From CAZLMG01 sp964560765 (GTDB taxonomy: Bacteria > Bdellovibrionota_B > Oligoflexia > Oligoflexales > CAZLMG01): DNA of 64,000 nt. Positions 42,837-51,977 of the stretch are shown piece by piece. Both the position numbers and the translations under genes were made by a program. The notes under the pieces were generated by a model. The model saw nothing but the letters and a program-made list of their open reading frames with translations, did not search any database and was not told where the DNA came from. The stretch's first letter is position 1, and every line of letters starts with the position of its first letter. Location: positions 62,001 through 126,000 of the forward strand of contig CAZLMG010000005.1 of the NCBI GenBank assembly GCA_964560765.1, read 5' to 3'.

Positions 42837-43952
42837 ATGGTCCTGACGGAAAGCACTCCCCCCATACCAGAGGAAACCCTCAGGTCCTACATTGAAACTG
42901 CCGATTCTGGCGTTCAAGTTGATGCCGAAGTAAGGGAAAGGATTCTTGCGGCCTTCGAGGCCTACGAGTGCTGGCTGCCGCTTTTCCGCCTGATTCGTCG
43001 ATCCGTGGACGCAGGAGCAGCTGGAATAGAGGATTACCTCCGCCTTGGCCGTGTTCAGTCGCAATATCTCGACGATGTTTTCGCTGCAGCAGAGACATGC
43101 GTGCAGGCGGTTCGCCGACTGAAGCTTACATTCGTCGAGTTTCAAGATCGCTTGTTGTCTAATATAGTCGAGTCCGAAGATTGGAAGGTTGAAGCAACAG
43201 TTCTACAAGCTGTGGTTCGGGAGTTTTCTGAAAAGAAAGATATCGTCGCAGCCTACGAGCGTTTGTGTCTCTTGTTTGAGAAAAAGATTCATAATGAAGA
43301 TGCTTTAAATAAATCGTACCAAGAGCTGCTCCAGCTTGAGCCGAACAACCTCAAAGCGCTGCGATATTTTAAGCTGATGCTGACGCAATCTGCGGATTGG
43401 CGAGAGGTTGCAAGTATTCTGACAAAGATGATCGAAGCATCGCACCGGCCACAAGATATTTTCCGCCTCGGCCAAGAGCTGGCGGCGGTATTGTTGTACC
43501 AACTCGACCAACCGCAAGAATCGATCAAAGCAATTGAGATGTACTGTGCGGACTCTCCTCTGGACACCTCTACGATTCATTACGACGCTTACCAGAGAAT
43601 TGGCGATTGGCGCGGCTGCCTGGGGGTTCTTCAGGCCTGTTTACGGAGGGTCGAAGAAGATGGCGCTTTGGCAGTTTTGCACTACAAGGCCGGCGTATTG
43701 CACGATCAGTTAGCCGAGCGCGCAGATGCTCTAGCGCACTATCAGTTATCGATGCAGCATTGGCCATCCTTCCTTGAGCCTTATGAACGTGCGATTACTG
43801 CGGAGGTTAATTCCCGGAATTGGCCACGCGTTCGGGAGTTGTTAGCAGCAATGGCCCCTCAAATCGTTGACGATCGTTTGCGCCCGAAAATTTCCGAGGC
43901 GATTCAGCGAATAGACGAAAGCCTATCTGATGGACAGATCAAGGATCGCTGA
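42837..43952 (+). CDS. Tetratricopeptide-like helical repeat protein
   Basis: The 371-residue soluble protein consists of helical hairpins of TPR type, for example AAYERLCLLFEKKIHNEDALNKS and DWRGCLGVLQACLRR repeats, with no catalytic motif or signal peptide. It probably acts as a scaffold. AAGGA precedes the ATG. It lies between tetR and the degenerate thiolase gene, so it may hold that protein and the FadB-like protein together; this is inference from position. Confidence 0.65.
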   Translation: MVLTESTPPIPEETLRSYIETADSGVQVDAEVRERILAAFEAYECWLPLFRLIRRSVDAGAAGIEDYLRLGRVQSQYLDDVFAAAETCVQAVRRLKLTFVEFQDRLLSNIVESEDWKVEATVLQAVVREFSEKKDIVAAYERLCLLFEKKIHNEDALNKSYQELLQLEPNNLKALRYFKLMLTQSADWREVASILTKMIEASHRPQDIFRLGQELAAVLLYQLDQPQESIKAIEMYCADSPLDTSTIHYDAYQRIGDWRGCLGVLQACLRRVEEDGALAVLHYKAGVLHDQLAERADALAHYQLSMQHWPSFLEPYERAITAEVNSRNWPRVRELLAAMAPQIVDDRLRPKISEAIQRIDESLSDGQIKDR

Positions 43953-43962
43953 TTCCGAGCCT

Positions 43963-44952
43963 ATGCTCACATCAGTGCATGTTGCACCTGGGCGCACGTT
44001 GGTACGAGCGCCGTTGAGTCAGGCAGTTGCGCAAATCGATGAGCGAAAGCTTTGGCTGTCTGTCATATGGGCGGAGCTGGCTGCTTATGACGTCTTGCCC
44101 TCAGAACTCGTTTGTGTAGGTGTGCAAGCGCAAGATGAAGTCGCACTAACGCGAGCTGTCAATTCTGCCTTCATGATCACTTGCCGATTCATCAGTCCAG
44201 TTGGAAATAGCCTTGTCGAATTGACTCGATGCTCCTCCAGCCAACTTATTGTAGCTGCAGGCCAGGCAAGGCTCAGATGGATCCCGCCGGCCCTGAGTCG
44301 CGGTACGCGCATCTTGGGTAAGCCCCTCGAAGACATTCTGCGGACGTATATCGACGCTCCCAATTCATTGGGTGCAGATAAGCACGAGACCGAACTTGTG
44401 GTCCAGCTCCACCAGGGGCAGATCGTCCCATTGGCACAAGTTCTAGATGGCAAGAAGCTGCTTAGAACTCGCTTTGGATTGCGCCAGAAAGAAGACTCCC
44501 AGAGCGAGGTGCGCCGTTTTGAAGTGCAGGGTTGGGGAGCGCATGCGGTTCGGCTTGCCCCATCTGCTTTTACTGGCTCAAGTCAAATCGAGGCTACTTC
44601 GGCCCAATTCCATGCTGGTACTGGCAAGGGATTGTGGAGTGAAGGCGACTGCATCAATAGAATTCTGAACTGGATATCTTCGACATTGGGTAGACTTGGC
44701 CGGACACCTTGGAAATGCATGATCTCCGATCACGATCCTATGCGAGCTGCAGTCTTGATTAGTGAAATTCGAAGACGCGATTCTGAGAAGTCGATTCGGT
44801 TTAACTCGCCGGATCTCTGCTTTGGGTTTCATCCGTCATTGACTCGGCTCCAACTACTGTCAGATGAAGCAGATCCCACCATACTCATTGACGCATCGTT
44901 GTATCCGTTTGTGTCCGTCACGATTCGTCGTCATGGCGGAGTGCCGAAATGA
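43963..44952 (+). CDS. Degenerate thiolase-like protein (FadA-like)
   Basis: The 329-residue product follows the thiolase fold by eye. The N-terminus APGRTLVRAPL corresponds to the family's VRTPxG, LPSELVCVGVQAQ to the xPxxVDxVxxG strand, and LTRCSSSQLIVAAGQ to the acyl-binding Cys motif, with Cys at residue 90 as in active thiolases. FGFHPSLTRLQ (His290) matches GHPxGxSGxR. The second catalytic Cys of the CxGGGxG motif is missing (VSVTIRRHGG), and the Asn-Gly-Gly-Ala stretch is not seen. It is shorter than FadA (about 390). Thiolytic activity is doubtful. Its stop overlaps the FadB-like ATG. I preferred the ATG at 43963 to that at 43930, which would overlap the TPR gene. Confidence 0.55.
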   Translation: MLTSVHVAPGRTLVRAPLSQAVAQIDERKLWLSVIWAELAAYDVLPSELVCVGVQAQDEVALTRAVNSAFMITCRFISPVGNSLVELTRCSSSQLIVAAGQARLRWIPPALSRGTRILGKPLEDILRTYIDAPNSLGADKHETELVVQLHQGQIVPLAQVLDGKKLLRTRFGLRQKEDSQSEVRRFEVQGWGAHAVRLAPSAFTGSSQIEATSAQFHAGTGKGLWSEGDCINRILNWISSTLGRLGRTPWKCMISDHDPMRAAVLISEIRRRDSEKSIRFNSPDLCFGFHPSLTRLQLLSDEADPTILIDASLYPFVSVTIRRHGGVPK

Positions 44953-46829
44953 CCTCCCAACCGCTTATGCACAGGCTTGAGTTGCGGGATGGGATTTTTT
45001 CCCGTGCTGGGTCTGTATGCGTGCAGACCTTGCACAATGTTGCAGATCAGGTGCAGGCCGGCATCCATTGGAGCGCTGTGATCCTCGATACTCAAGGAGA
45101 TGTTCGACAGACGACAGCCGCGTACCTATCAGAGCTAACTGAGGGTCTTCAATTTGAGGAGCTTGTTGAGCGTATCGTTATGTTTCGTGAGTTGCTGCGC
45201 AAGATTCAATCGAGCAGTATCCCTTGGATTTTTTTAGCAGACGGAGATGTGACGGGGTCTGTAGCCGAGCTCTGCTTTTGCTGCCATGCTCGATATTTTC
45301 AAAGTGGGCAGGCCATGATTGGCTTTCCAGAATTAGAAATTGATGCATTTCCGCCTGGTGGATGGTTCGAGCGAGAAATTTTTAGAAAAAAAGCCGGTTC
45401 GAAGCATGATTGGCGAGCAAGAACAACGATAGATGCACGAAAAGCCGAGGAGCTTGGGCTCATCCATGGAGTCCTTGCCGTTGAGTCTTTGACGGATTAT
45501 GTTTTCCATCATTGGGACATTTTGCATGCCGACCTCAAAGGGATGAGGTCAAGCGCAACAAAGGGCCCTCTGGGTGAAGGGGCAACAGCCAGCGTCAATT
45601 CGAACTTGGCTAACCCGCCAGTTAAGCAGATGCTTGCAGAAGACAGCTTGTGGGTAAACGTTTCGCAGATTTTTCGAGATTCGGAGGGCAAGAGAGCCCA
45701 AGGTCAATTAGACACAATCATAGCATCGATGGTAGCCCGTTTTTTCTTCTCAGAACGGCAACTTGTTTGGCACCGTAAACAGAGCGCCGCGACTGCGGCA
45801 ACGATGTCGGCACCTCACCGGCACTCCAGCACTTTCATTTGCGTAGATCAGCTGGCGCCACCGGTGGCCGCGCTGTCTCAGTTGCTGGAAAGCGGAATGT
45901 CTATCGTCTTCTATGCAGACGAGATGGAAACGTTGAAGCGTCACTTGGATGTAGCCTTTGCGCGGCTAGAACGAAGGCTTGGAGCCATAGAGGCGCAGCA
46001 GCGATGGGTGAAGCAGATATCTTGGTTTATCGGTAGCGCGCCCAAATTCCTGCGGGTACCGGTTTTGTCTTGGGATGTCAGTGAAGTTTGCAGGCTCAGC
46101 GGTGGCGGGCTAACTTTCGATGTTCATTTTCATCGCCTTTCTGGCAATCGCATCGGTTCTGACCTCGGCTGCGCCGAGGTTGTGCTGAAGGACAGTGAGG
46201 CCCAGACATTCTTGGAAACGAGTGGCCGCGTGATAGCCATGTGCATCGCTGAACAGGTGGTGGTCACTTCTGGATGGATGTCACAGGGCGTACCGATTTC
46301 CACAATCGTGCGCTCATTGGTCTTTTGTGAAATGCTGCGCCTCCGGGATTCATGGGGCGTTGAGCTGTCGGAGTTTGCCCAGATACTTCGAGAAGAAGGC
46401 TGGGGGTTTATCGGTGATGAAGAGCGCTGGGAGCGGTTCTTGCGTTTTCGTCCACAAATTGATTACCTGGACTTGCGCGAGGCGGGTCAAGGCTTGCCGA
46501 TTGACGAAGTCGGAGTGTCGATGGCGAGCTTGCGTGAGTTGCGACATATTTCCCTTCCGGAGCGCAATCGCAGCTTTTCTGATCTCGGGCGGGGCTTTTG
46601 GAGTCAGCATTTTCAGCTGATGCTGACGCTCCTGGTGCTCCAGTTGGGACGCCAGATTCCCAGCCCAAGTCGCGATAGATTGGAGCTCCTAATAACCCAA
46701 TCGGTTGGGTGGCCGCGGGAGCTGTTGTGGCCAAGCGACTATATTTCTCGGGCTGGTTTGAATGCTGCCCAGCGTTACCTGCAAGATCATTGGCCTGAAT
46801 GGCGATCACTGGAGCGAATTCACACATGA
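44949..46829 (+). CDS. Degenerate FadB-like fatty-oxidation protein
   Basis: The 626-residue product resembles the alpha subunit of the beta-oxidation complex. The crotonase part (about 1-200) keeps both candidate hydratase glutamates: GSVAEL (Glu107) and IGFPELEIDAFPPGG (Glu128), followed by IDARKAEELGLIHGV. The dehydrogenase part is eroded: the NAD loop GxGxMG is replaced (CVDQLAPPVAALSQ) and the HFFNP active-site segment reads VHFHRLSGN. The C-terminal WPRELLWPSDYISRAGL resembles the closing helical domain. It is about 90 residues shorter than FadB. I infer a homologue that may retain only hydratase/isomerase function, or none. ATGA overlaps link it to the thiolase-like gene before and pyrF after. 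Confidence 0.6.
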   Translation: MTSQPLMHRLELRDGIFSRAGSVCVQTLHNVADQVQAGIHWSAVILDTQGDVRQTTAAYLSELTEGLQFEELVERIVMFRELLRKIQSSSIPWIFLADGDVTGSVAELCFCCHARYFQSGQAMIGFPELEIDAFPPGGWFEREIFRKKAGSKHDWRARTTIDARKAEELGLIHGVLAVESLTDYVFHHWDILHADLKGMRSSATKGPLGEGATASVNSNLANPPVKQMLAEDSLWVNVSQIFRDSEGKRAQGQLDTIIASMVARFFFSERQLVWHRKQSAATAATMSAPHRHSSTFICVDQLAPPVAALSQLLESGMSIVFYADEMETLKRHLDVAFARLERRLGAIEAQQRWVKQISWFIGSAPKFLRVPVLSWDVSEVCRLSGGGLTFDVHFHRLSGNRIGSDLGCAEVVLKDSEAQTFLETSGRVIAMCIAEQVVVTSGWMSQGVPISTIVRSLVFCEMLRLRDSWGVELSEFAQILREEGWGFIGDEERWERFLRFRPQIDYLDLREAGQGLPIDEVGVSMASLRELRHISLPERNRSFSDLGRGFWSQHFQLMLTLLVLQLGRQIPSPSRDRLELLITQSVGWPRELLWPSDYISRAGLNAAQRYLQDHWPEWRSLERIHT

Positions 46830-47725
46830 CTCATGCGCAGCCCTTTTTTCAGCGACTCCGCGCAAGAATAGAATTACTGGGTCATGGTCTGTGCGTGGGG
46901 GTTGATCCTGACTTTGAATCAAACCCCGCATTGAGAGCGCTGGCTTCGCGGATTGGTCATCTATCTGCAATGCAATTTTTTGCGACGAGTTTGGTGGATG
47001 TTGCCGCCGAGTGCGCGGCGGCGATAAAGTTTCAGAGTGCGTTCTTTGAGGCAGCTGGTGGGCCCGGTGTTACCCTGTTGGGCCAAATGGTTGCGAAAGC
47101 CAGACAGAAAGGAATTCTTACCATTGCCGATGCAAAGCGGTGCGATATTTCATCTACCATGCGTGCTTATGGGCATGCAGCATTTGAGTCCGAGCAAGCG
47201 GATTGTATGACCGTGGTTCCCTATATGGGAGTTGAGAGCTTTTCGCCCCTTCTGCCCTGGCTGCGCAATGGCAAAGGGATTTACTGCGTCCTTCGGACTT
47301 CCAATCCTGAGAGCGCGGCGCTTCAAGAAGTGGCCGTCGGACCTGGTGCCGGCGGCGGTACGCAGATGTTTTATCAGACTGTAAATGACAGGCTACAGAA
47401 TTGGCGCAGTACATGCGGTATCGAGGACGCAGTTGGAGTGGTTGTTGGGGCCACGATTATTGAAAAGTTGCCAACAACCGACGCGGACAGGTTTACTGGA
47501 CAGAATCTACTGTTACCAGGATTGGGCGCGCAAGGCGGATCGCTTGGAGCGCGACATGCGCTCATCGCACAAGCTGCAGGAACGATGCTGTATCCGATTT
47601 CGCGCGGCCTACTTGCGAATTCAGAGGTGGAATTGGCTTTGTCGCAGGCTGATGGCGCTCAGTTTGCAAAGTACGTCCGAGCCAACATCGACAAACTAAT
47701 TAGTGAGACGATCCCGAGCCAGTGA
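46826..47725 (+). CDS. pyrF: Orotidine 5'-phosphate decarboxylase, long (type 2) form
   Basis: PyrF makes UMP from OMP. The 299-residue protein is of the longer subfamily found in mycobacteria and myxobacteria: CVGVDPDFESNP, AIKFQSAFFEAAGGPG, the active-site DAKRCDISSTMRAYGHAAF and VGAT plus LLPGLGAQGG near the phosphate site. The ATG at 46826 overlaps the stop of the FadB-like gene (ATGA). Its presence at the end of that operon may be incidental. It is convergent with the TPR gene, with only 11 bases between stops. Confidence 0.92.
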   Translation: MTHAQPFFQRLRARIELLGHGLCVGVDPDFESNPALRALASRIGHLSAMQFFATSLVDVAAECAAAIKFQSAFFEAAGGPGVTLLGQMVAKARQKGILTIADAKRCDISSTMRAYGHAAFESEQADCMTVVPYMGVESFSPLLPWLRNGKGIYCVLRTSNPESAALQEVAVGPGAGGGTQMFYQTVNDRLQNWRSTCGIEDAVGVVVGATIIEKLPTTDADRFTGQNLLLPGLGAQGGSLGARHALIAQAAGTMLYPISRGLLANSEVELALSQADGAQFAKYVRANIDKLISETIPSQ

Positions 47726-47736
47726 GGCTAAGACCG

Positions 47737-48726
47737 TCAGGAAGTGTGACTTAGAGAGGGGCAGGTGTTCTCCAGAATGCGCTGGGATGCCAGCATCCAG
47801 TTTTCTGATTTCAAAATTCGTAGAATGTCCGGTAGTTGTGCCAAATATTCTCGATTATGACTCAAGGCAGTCCAGTCGAAAGCGTCCAGTTCGCCAACTA
47901 GTTTATCTTCACGTCCGACGCGTAGTCCTAGTTCAATCATGATGCGCAAAAAGTTGGGATTCTTGCGCATGACCATGACATAGCGCGTGAGGTTCTGCCA
48001 TGCCTGAGCGGTGCGATCTTGCTTCTCGGGTTTGCTGAGGGCGAGCATACCCATGAACACAGCGACTTCTTCGCTTTCTGGCGCGAGCATGTGACATTGT
48101 TGCAATGCTTGCCAAGCCTCATCAAAATTATCGAGGACCGAGTGAGCTTTGGCGAGTTGGAACCAAGCAAGAACTTCCTTCGGGTCGAGTGTCACAGCGG
48201 CTGTGAGGGCCTTCACAGCCTCATTAACTTGACCACTCTCTAACTGTGCTTGTCCGAGCAGTGTCTTAATTTGTGCAAAGGGAACTTCCACATGCAAGCA
48301 CTCATCGATGCAGCGCTTCCGGTCTCCCATATTCAGTGCGGACCAGGCAGCGAGAAATCGCAGAGAAACCATTCCAGTTAGATCTGCGCAAAAACTCAAG
48401 TGTCGATACAGACTCTTGGCTTGACCGTGGGCGATTCCAAATTCGGCCAAATCAGCAATGATCTGCTGTAAATCGGAACCCATGCCTCGACATAGCCGAT
48501 CCATTTCCTGAAAAGCAATTGTCGGATTTTCGTGTGTGCTGAGTATATTTCGCAGCGAACTCACCCAACTGATGGGCGAGTCTGGATCGAGGCGCAGCAC
48601 AGCTGCAGCGAACTGAAGAAGTGATTTGTTCACAGGTCCGTCGTCTGCATCCATTAGGCTTTCACGGCTCAGGAGCCAACGCAGAAGTCCGGGATGATTT
48701 TGCAGGAAGGTGCGTCCAAATGACAT
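47737..48726 (-). CDS. TPR-repeat protein of unknown function
   Basis: The 329-residue protein is made of helical repeats; the clearest TPRs are IKTLLGQAQLESGQVNEAVKALTAA and AWFQLAKAHSVLDNFDEAWQALQQ, about residues 165-250. There is no signal peptide or membrane helix with the chosen start. The frame continues to 48933, overlapping the divergent ComEC-like gene, so I took the ATG at 48726 (AAAGG about 11 bases upstream); ATG 48765 is possible. It likely mediates protein contacts. Partners are unknown. Confidence 0.65.
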   Translation of the reverse strand: MSFGRTFLQNHPGLLRWLLSRESLMDADDGPVNKSLLQFAAAVLRLDPDSPISWVSSLRNILSTHENPTIAFQEMDRLCRGMGSDLQQIIADLAEFGIAHGQAKSLYRHLSFCADLTGMVSLRFLAAWSALNMGDRKRCIDECLHVEVPFAQIKTLLGQAQLESGQVNEAVKALTAAVTLDPKEVLAWFQLAKAHSVLDNFDEAWQALQQCHMLAPESEEVAVFMGMLALSKPEKQDRTAQAWQNLTRYVMVMRKNPNFLRIMIELGLRVGREDKLVGELDAFDWTALSHNREYLAQLPDILRILKSENWMLASQRILENTCPSLSHTS

Positions 48727-48865
48727 TCTAATGGCTACCTTTCGCGGGTCTGATGCCTCTAGCATATCACAGCTGGTGTACGGACGGCCGCTGTCCACAT
48801 ATGTCACTTCCAAGACGACATAAACTGGGTATTTTTTATAGCGAAGCAACACGAGAGAAGAAGAA

Positions 48866-50239
48866 ATGACGCACCTATCGGTAGCAACGTTTTGGCTGGT
48901 GTTGGTGTTGATAGTTCGCTCGCACTTAAGCAAAGATCTCCATTTTTTCCTAGCACTTGTGATGATTACGCCACTCGCGCAAATCGTAGTGAGCTCGTTT
49001 TGCAGGTCGCGGTGGTATGTGTCGGGCGCGATGTGTCTGCTCGCTGCGGTAGGGATCTATCCCCGGGTTGGTGCAGCTTTCTTGGAAAACCTTGATGACG
49101 CTGGATACGCGTCAGTCTATCGGCCCATCACTGGGGGCCGTGTACCTTCGCTCATGGAAGGCCATGATCGGCGCGTGCAGGTTGTGACACCCGTCGCAAT
49201 GGGGGGTGTTTCAGCTTGGCGATGTTCGGGGAGCTCCTTGGAGTTTTTTGGACCCCGTTGCCGTGGTAGTGGGACATTTCGGAACGGTTTGCGTTCGTTG
49301 CAGTGGCTAGATCGTTTGATTAAACGCGCAAAGAGAGTGTTGCGAGTCGAGCCCATTGCCGGAATGCCAGCCGTGCAACGACGCTGGACGGAGGCACTCA
49401 TATTCGGAGCCGCTGCAACGCTCCCCGCGGGGCAGAAGGGCAATTTCAAGCGACTTGGCCTGTATCATCTCTTGGTGATGAGCGGCCAGCACTTTACGAT
49501 TGTTATCGTTGCGCTAGGTTGGGCTCTTAGTTTTCCGGTTCGAGTTCTGTACACGCTGCATGGCTGTTCCTATCGAATCATGGTCGCAAGTAAATTGACG
49601 ATTCAGGTGTTGTTGATTGCGAGCGTATGGATCTACTTTGGAATTTCAGATACCAGTCCTGCAATATTGAGGGCGGCAATTGCGTCCACAGTGGCTCTGA
49701 TGAATCCCTACCTACTGGGGGTGTGTTCAGGATCCAGAAGGATTCTATTGGTGCTGTTTGCATTTTTGGTTTGCTCGCCGTCTACTCTCTTCAGTCTGTC
49801 AGCGGCGTTCAGTTTCTTTGCATATACCATCGTTGTGAGTCGAGGTGATCTCCGAACGTGGCCATCGGCCTTGGGGACCCAGCTGCAATTAGCCGTGCCG
49901 GGATTGATGTGGTTTGGACAATTCAGTATGTTGGGTGCGCTTGTTGCATTGCCCATGATGTCTGCTTTCAATTGGGTGATGTTGGCTACCCTTGCTGCTT
50001 GGGCGTTGGCAGGTTTTGGTGTCGTGGCTCCATCTTGGATATCCGCAGTGCCATCCTGGTATCATTGGCTTGTTGATTGGCTGGTTGGGATAAATGACGC
50101 ATTGAATGCTATAATGCGTGAGTGGCTTAGTCTAGACGGCAGAGTTGTATCGCTTGTAAGTATGTTTGCTATGGGTCTAGCTCTGCTGAATGCCATTGGC
50201 CGCAGTTCTACGCGAGTTTCGCACAGAGGATCGGAGTGA
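48866..50239 (+). CDS. ComEC/Rec2-like membrane protein lacking the metallo-hydrolase domain
   Basis: ComEC forms the inner-membrane channel for single-stranded DNA in natural transformation. The 457-residue protein has two N-terminal membrane helices, a soluble region (about 85-170), and then the competence core with ALIFGAAATLPAGQKGNFKRLGLYHLLVMSGQHFTI, matching the family's GLxHLLxxSGxH, followed by about seven hydrophobic helices. It stops where full-length ComEC proteins (700-800 residues) continue into a beta-lactamase-fold domain. It may therefore be a reduced form or need a separate partner. Its stop is 3 bases before the response regulator, so the two are probably co-transcribed. Confidence 0.75.
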   Translation: MTHLSVATFWLVLVLIVRSHLSKDLHFFLALVMITPLAQIVVSSFCRSRWYVSGAMCLLAAVGIYPRVGAAFLENLDDAGYASVYRPITGGRVPSLMEGHDRRVQVVTPVAMGGVSAWRCSGSSLEFFGPRCRGSGTFRNGLRSLQWLDRLIKRAKRVLRVEPIAGMPAVQRRWTEALIFGAAATLPAGQKGNFKRLGLYHLLVMSGQHFTIVIVALGWALSFPVRVLYTLHGCSYRIMVASKLTIQVLLIASVWIYFGISDTSPAILRAAIASTVALMNPYLLGVCSGSRRILLVLFAFLVCSPSTLFSLSAAFSFFAYTIVVSRGDLRTWPSALGTQLQLAVPGLMWFGQFSMLGALVALPMMSAFNWVMLATLAAWALAGFGVVAPSWISAVPSWYHWLVDWLVGINDALNAIMREWLSLDGRVVSLVSMFAMGLALLNAIGRSSTRVSHRGSE

Positions 50240-50242
50240 ATC

Positions 50243-50716
50243 ATGCTAAACCAGGGAAAGACAGTACTCATAGTAGAAGACTCTCCACGCGCCGTAACTC
50301 GACTACGCGATCTGTATTTGAAATTGGGCTGGGACGTTCGGGGAACGGCTCGCAATGGCGTCGAAGCCCTACAGATCTTGGAAAATGAGAAATTTGATCT
50401 CATCAGCCTCGACATCATCATGCCGGTTATGGACGGTATTGAGACTTTTCACGCCATTCAGAAGCGCAAGATTCCGGGTACTTGCTTCTTTGTCTCGGTC
50501 CTTGCTGCGGAGCAGCGGGTCGTGGACGTATATGCTGGAGTCGTACCTGCATCAAGAATGCTATCCAAGAGTCTATCGGATGAAGCACTTTTGGCAGCGC
50601 TGAAAAGAATTGATCCTGAAGCTGATTCGGCACTGAGCGGAGCTGGCGAAATCAATCCGTCGGCTCAAAAGCCTGTGCAAACCAGCAAAGAGGCCATGGC
50701 AGCGATGGAGAATTAG
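50243..50716 (+). CDS. Single-domain response regulator (CheY-like) with short tail
   Basis: The 157-residue protein is a receiver domain: LIVEDSPRAVTRLRDLY supplies the acidic pair, LISLDIIMPVMDG the phospho-acceptor Asp, FFVSVLA the switch Ser/Thr and MLSKSLSDE the invariant Lys. A Ser/Ala-rich tail of about 35 residues has no output domain. It starts 3 bases after the ComEC-like gene. No histidine kinase is in the window. Confidence 0.87.
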   Translation: MLNQGKTVLIVEDSPRAVTRLRDLYLKLGWDVRGTARNGVEALQILENEKFDLISLDIIMPVMDGIETFHAIQKRKIPGTCFFVSVLAAEQRVVDVYAGVVPASRMLSKSLSDEALLAALKRIDPEADSALSGAGEINPSAQKPVQTSKEAMAAMEN

Positions 50717-50780
50717 TCTGCTGATGCTAGTTTACTGGAATCTATCGAGTTGATGCTGCGGTTCGCAGATTCTCGGTGCC

Positions 50781-51908
50781 CTAGGCTGCCCCAGTTTCTG
50801 GGTCACGAATCCCCCTTAGTCCGCCGTGTATCACATTTTCGTCACTCAGCGGCGGCTTCTGCCTGATTGCCGCCAAGACTCCGCTTGCAACACCAATTGC
50901 GAGAGCAAACAGGGCTACAAAGTAGAAGGCGGGGTGCCAGGCGAATCCAAGCATTAAGAACATGACTGCGGCAATGGCACAAACGACCGAATTCACCAGA
51001 ATTTTGTCCTTATGTACGATGGCTAGCTCAGCTTTTAGTACGCCGCTGCTGTGGCCGTCCAACACCAGATTTTTCTCTTTTGGTGTGTAAAGGTGGCGCA
51101 AGACGTTGCTTGGGCGGTAGACGTAACTTGCTTTCCAAAACGGCAAGTGAATCAACTGAATTCCCGCGATTTCCAGCTCTGTTCGGTGATCGATCAAGAA
51201 ATCCACATTCAGCTGAGCGAGTTTATAGTGATACAGGTTGACGTGGGCCTTGGCTCGGCGAAGTGCTTCCTCTTCGTTGACCTGAACGCCCATAATGGGC
51301 AGGCCATTGGCAAATTTGAATTCAAAGAATTCGCGCTGGTCGTACGCGTTTCTCTTCTCTGATTGGGACTCTGCAACCCGGCCGCGGGACAATGTTGAGT
51401 CGAGCGGAAAGCCGTCCCACTCAACCTTGATCTCTTCCTTTGGCTCGTGGAGCCGAGTCATGCCCCAACTTTCACAGATGTTGTTGCGTGCAGATACGGC
51501 CCAGCGATAACTTCTTCGGAACTGTCCGCGTTCAACCAGGTATTCCGAGCCGGGAATGTTATCGAGGCGGCTGCGATGTTGACGGCGGACGAGGCCTTTC
51601 CAGACCGTATGCCCTTCCAGGGAAACGACCCAGTAGGGAACACTTACGCCTTTAATATCGACGACAAAAAACTCTCTATCCGTCGCCCCGGGGCGATGGT
51701 GCATGCGGCGCAACCATTCTCGGACGAGCTCCTTGATACCTCTCGCGTCAGCGCTGTTTGGTATGATGTAGTGGTCTTGATAGATATCCTTTTGGCCTGT
51801 TTGCAGGTCAAAGTGAAAGCTCGTCGAGCAAAAGGGGCACATCAAAAGATAGTCCCGGAAGTCGTACTGGGACGGCGCGTTACATGATGGACACGCTAAC
51901 TCATGCAT
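50781..51908 (-). CDS. Zinc-ribbon protein with C-terminal membrane helices
   Basis: The 375-residue protein begins with a zinc ribbon (CPSCNAPSQYDFRDYLLMCPFC, two CxxC knuckles), has a long middle domain of mixed strands and helices, and ends with two hydrophobic helices (about 305-350; VVCAIAAVMFLMLGFAW and FYFVALFALAIGVASGVL). No signal peptide. A tail-anchored membrane protein with a cytosolic ribbon fits. I do not recognise the family; the middle domain has no known motif. It diverges from dnaK across 182 bases. Confidence 0.65.
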   Translation of the reverse strand: MHELACPSCNAPSQYDFRDYLLMCPFCSTSFHFDLQTGQKDIYQDHYIIPNSADARGIKELVREWLRRMHHRPGATDREFFVVDIKGVSVPYWVVSLEGHTVWKGLVRRQHRSRLDNIPGSEYLVERGQFRRSYRWAVSARNNICESWGMTRLHEPKEEIKVEWDGFPLDSTLSRGRVAESQSEKRNAYDQREFFEFKFANGLPIMGVQVNEEEALRRAKAHVNLYHYKLAQLNVDFLIDHRTELEIAGIQLIHLPFWKASYVYRPSNVLRHLYTPKEKNLVLDGHSSGVLKAELAIVHKDKILVNSVVCAIAAVMFLMLGFAWHPAFYFVALFALAIGVASGVLAAIRQKPPLSDENVIHGGLRGIRDPETGAA

Positions 51909-51949
51909 TGGCTTGTACCTCCGTCCTTAAATGTTATCATGGGCCCCCG

Positions 51950-51977
51950 TTGACAGCCTCGATTTGAGCATTATTTT
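51950..51977 (+). promoter_or_regulatory. Putative dnaK promoter
   Basis: A perfect -35 TTGACA (51950-51955) and TATTTT (51972-51977) are spaced by 16 bases, about 115 bases before the dnaK ATG. I see neither a CIRCE repeat nor a clear sigma32 pair (CTTGAAA/CCCCAT). Confidence 0.4.
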
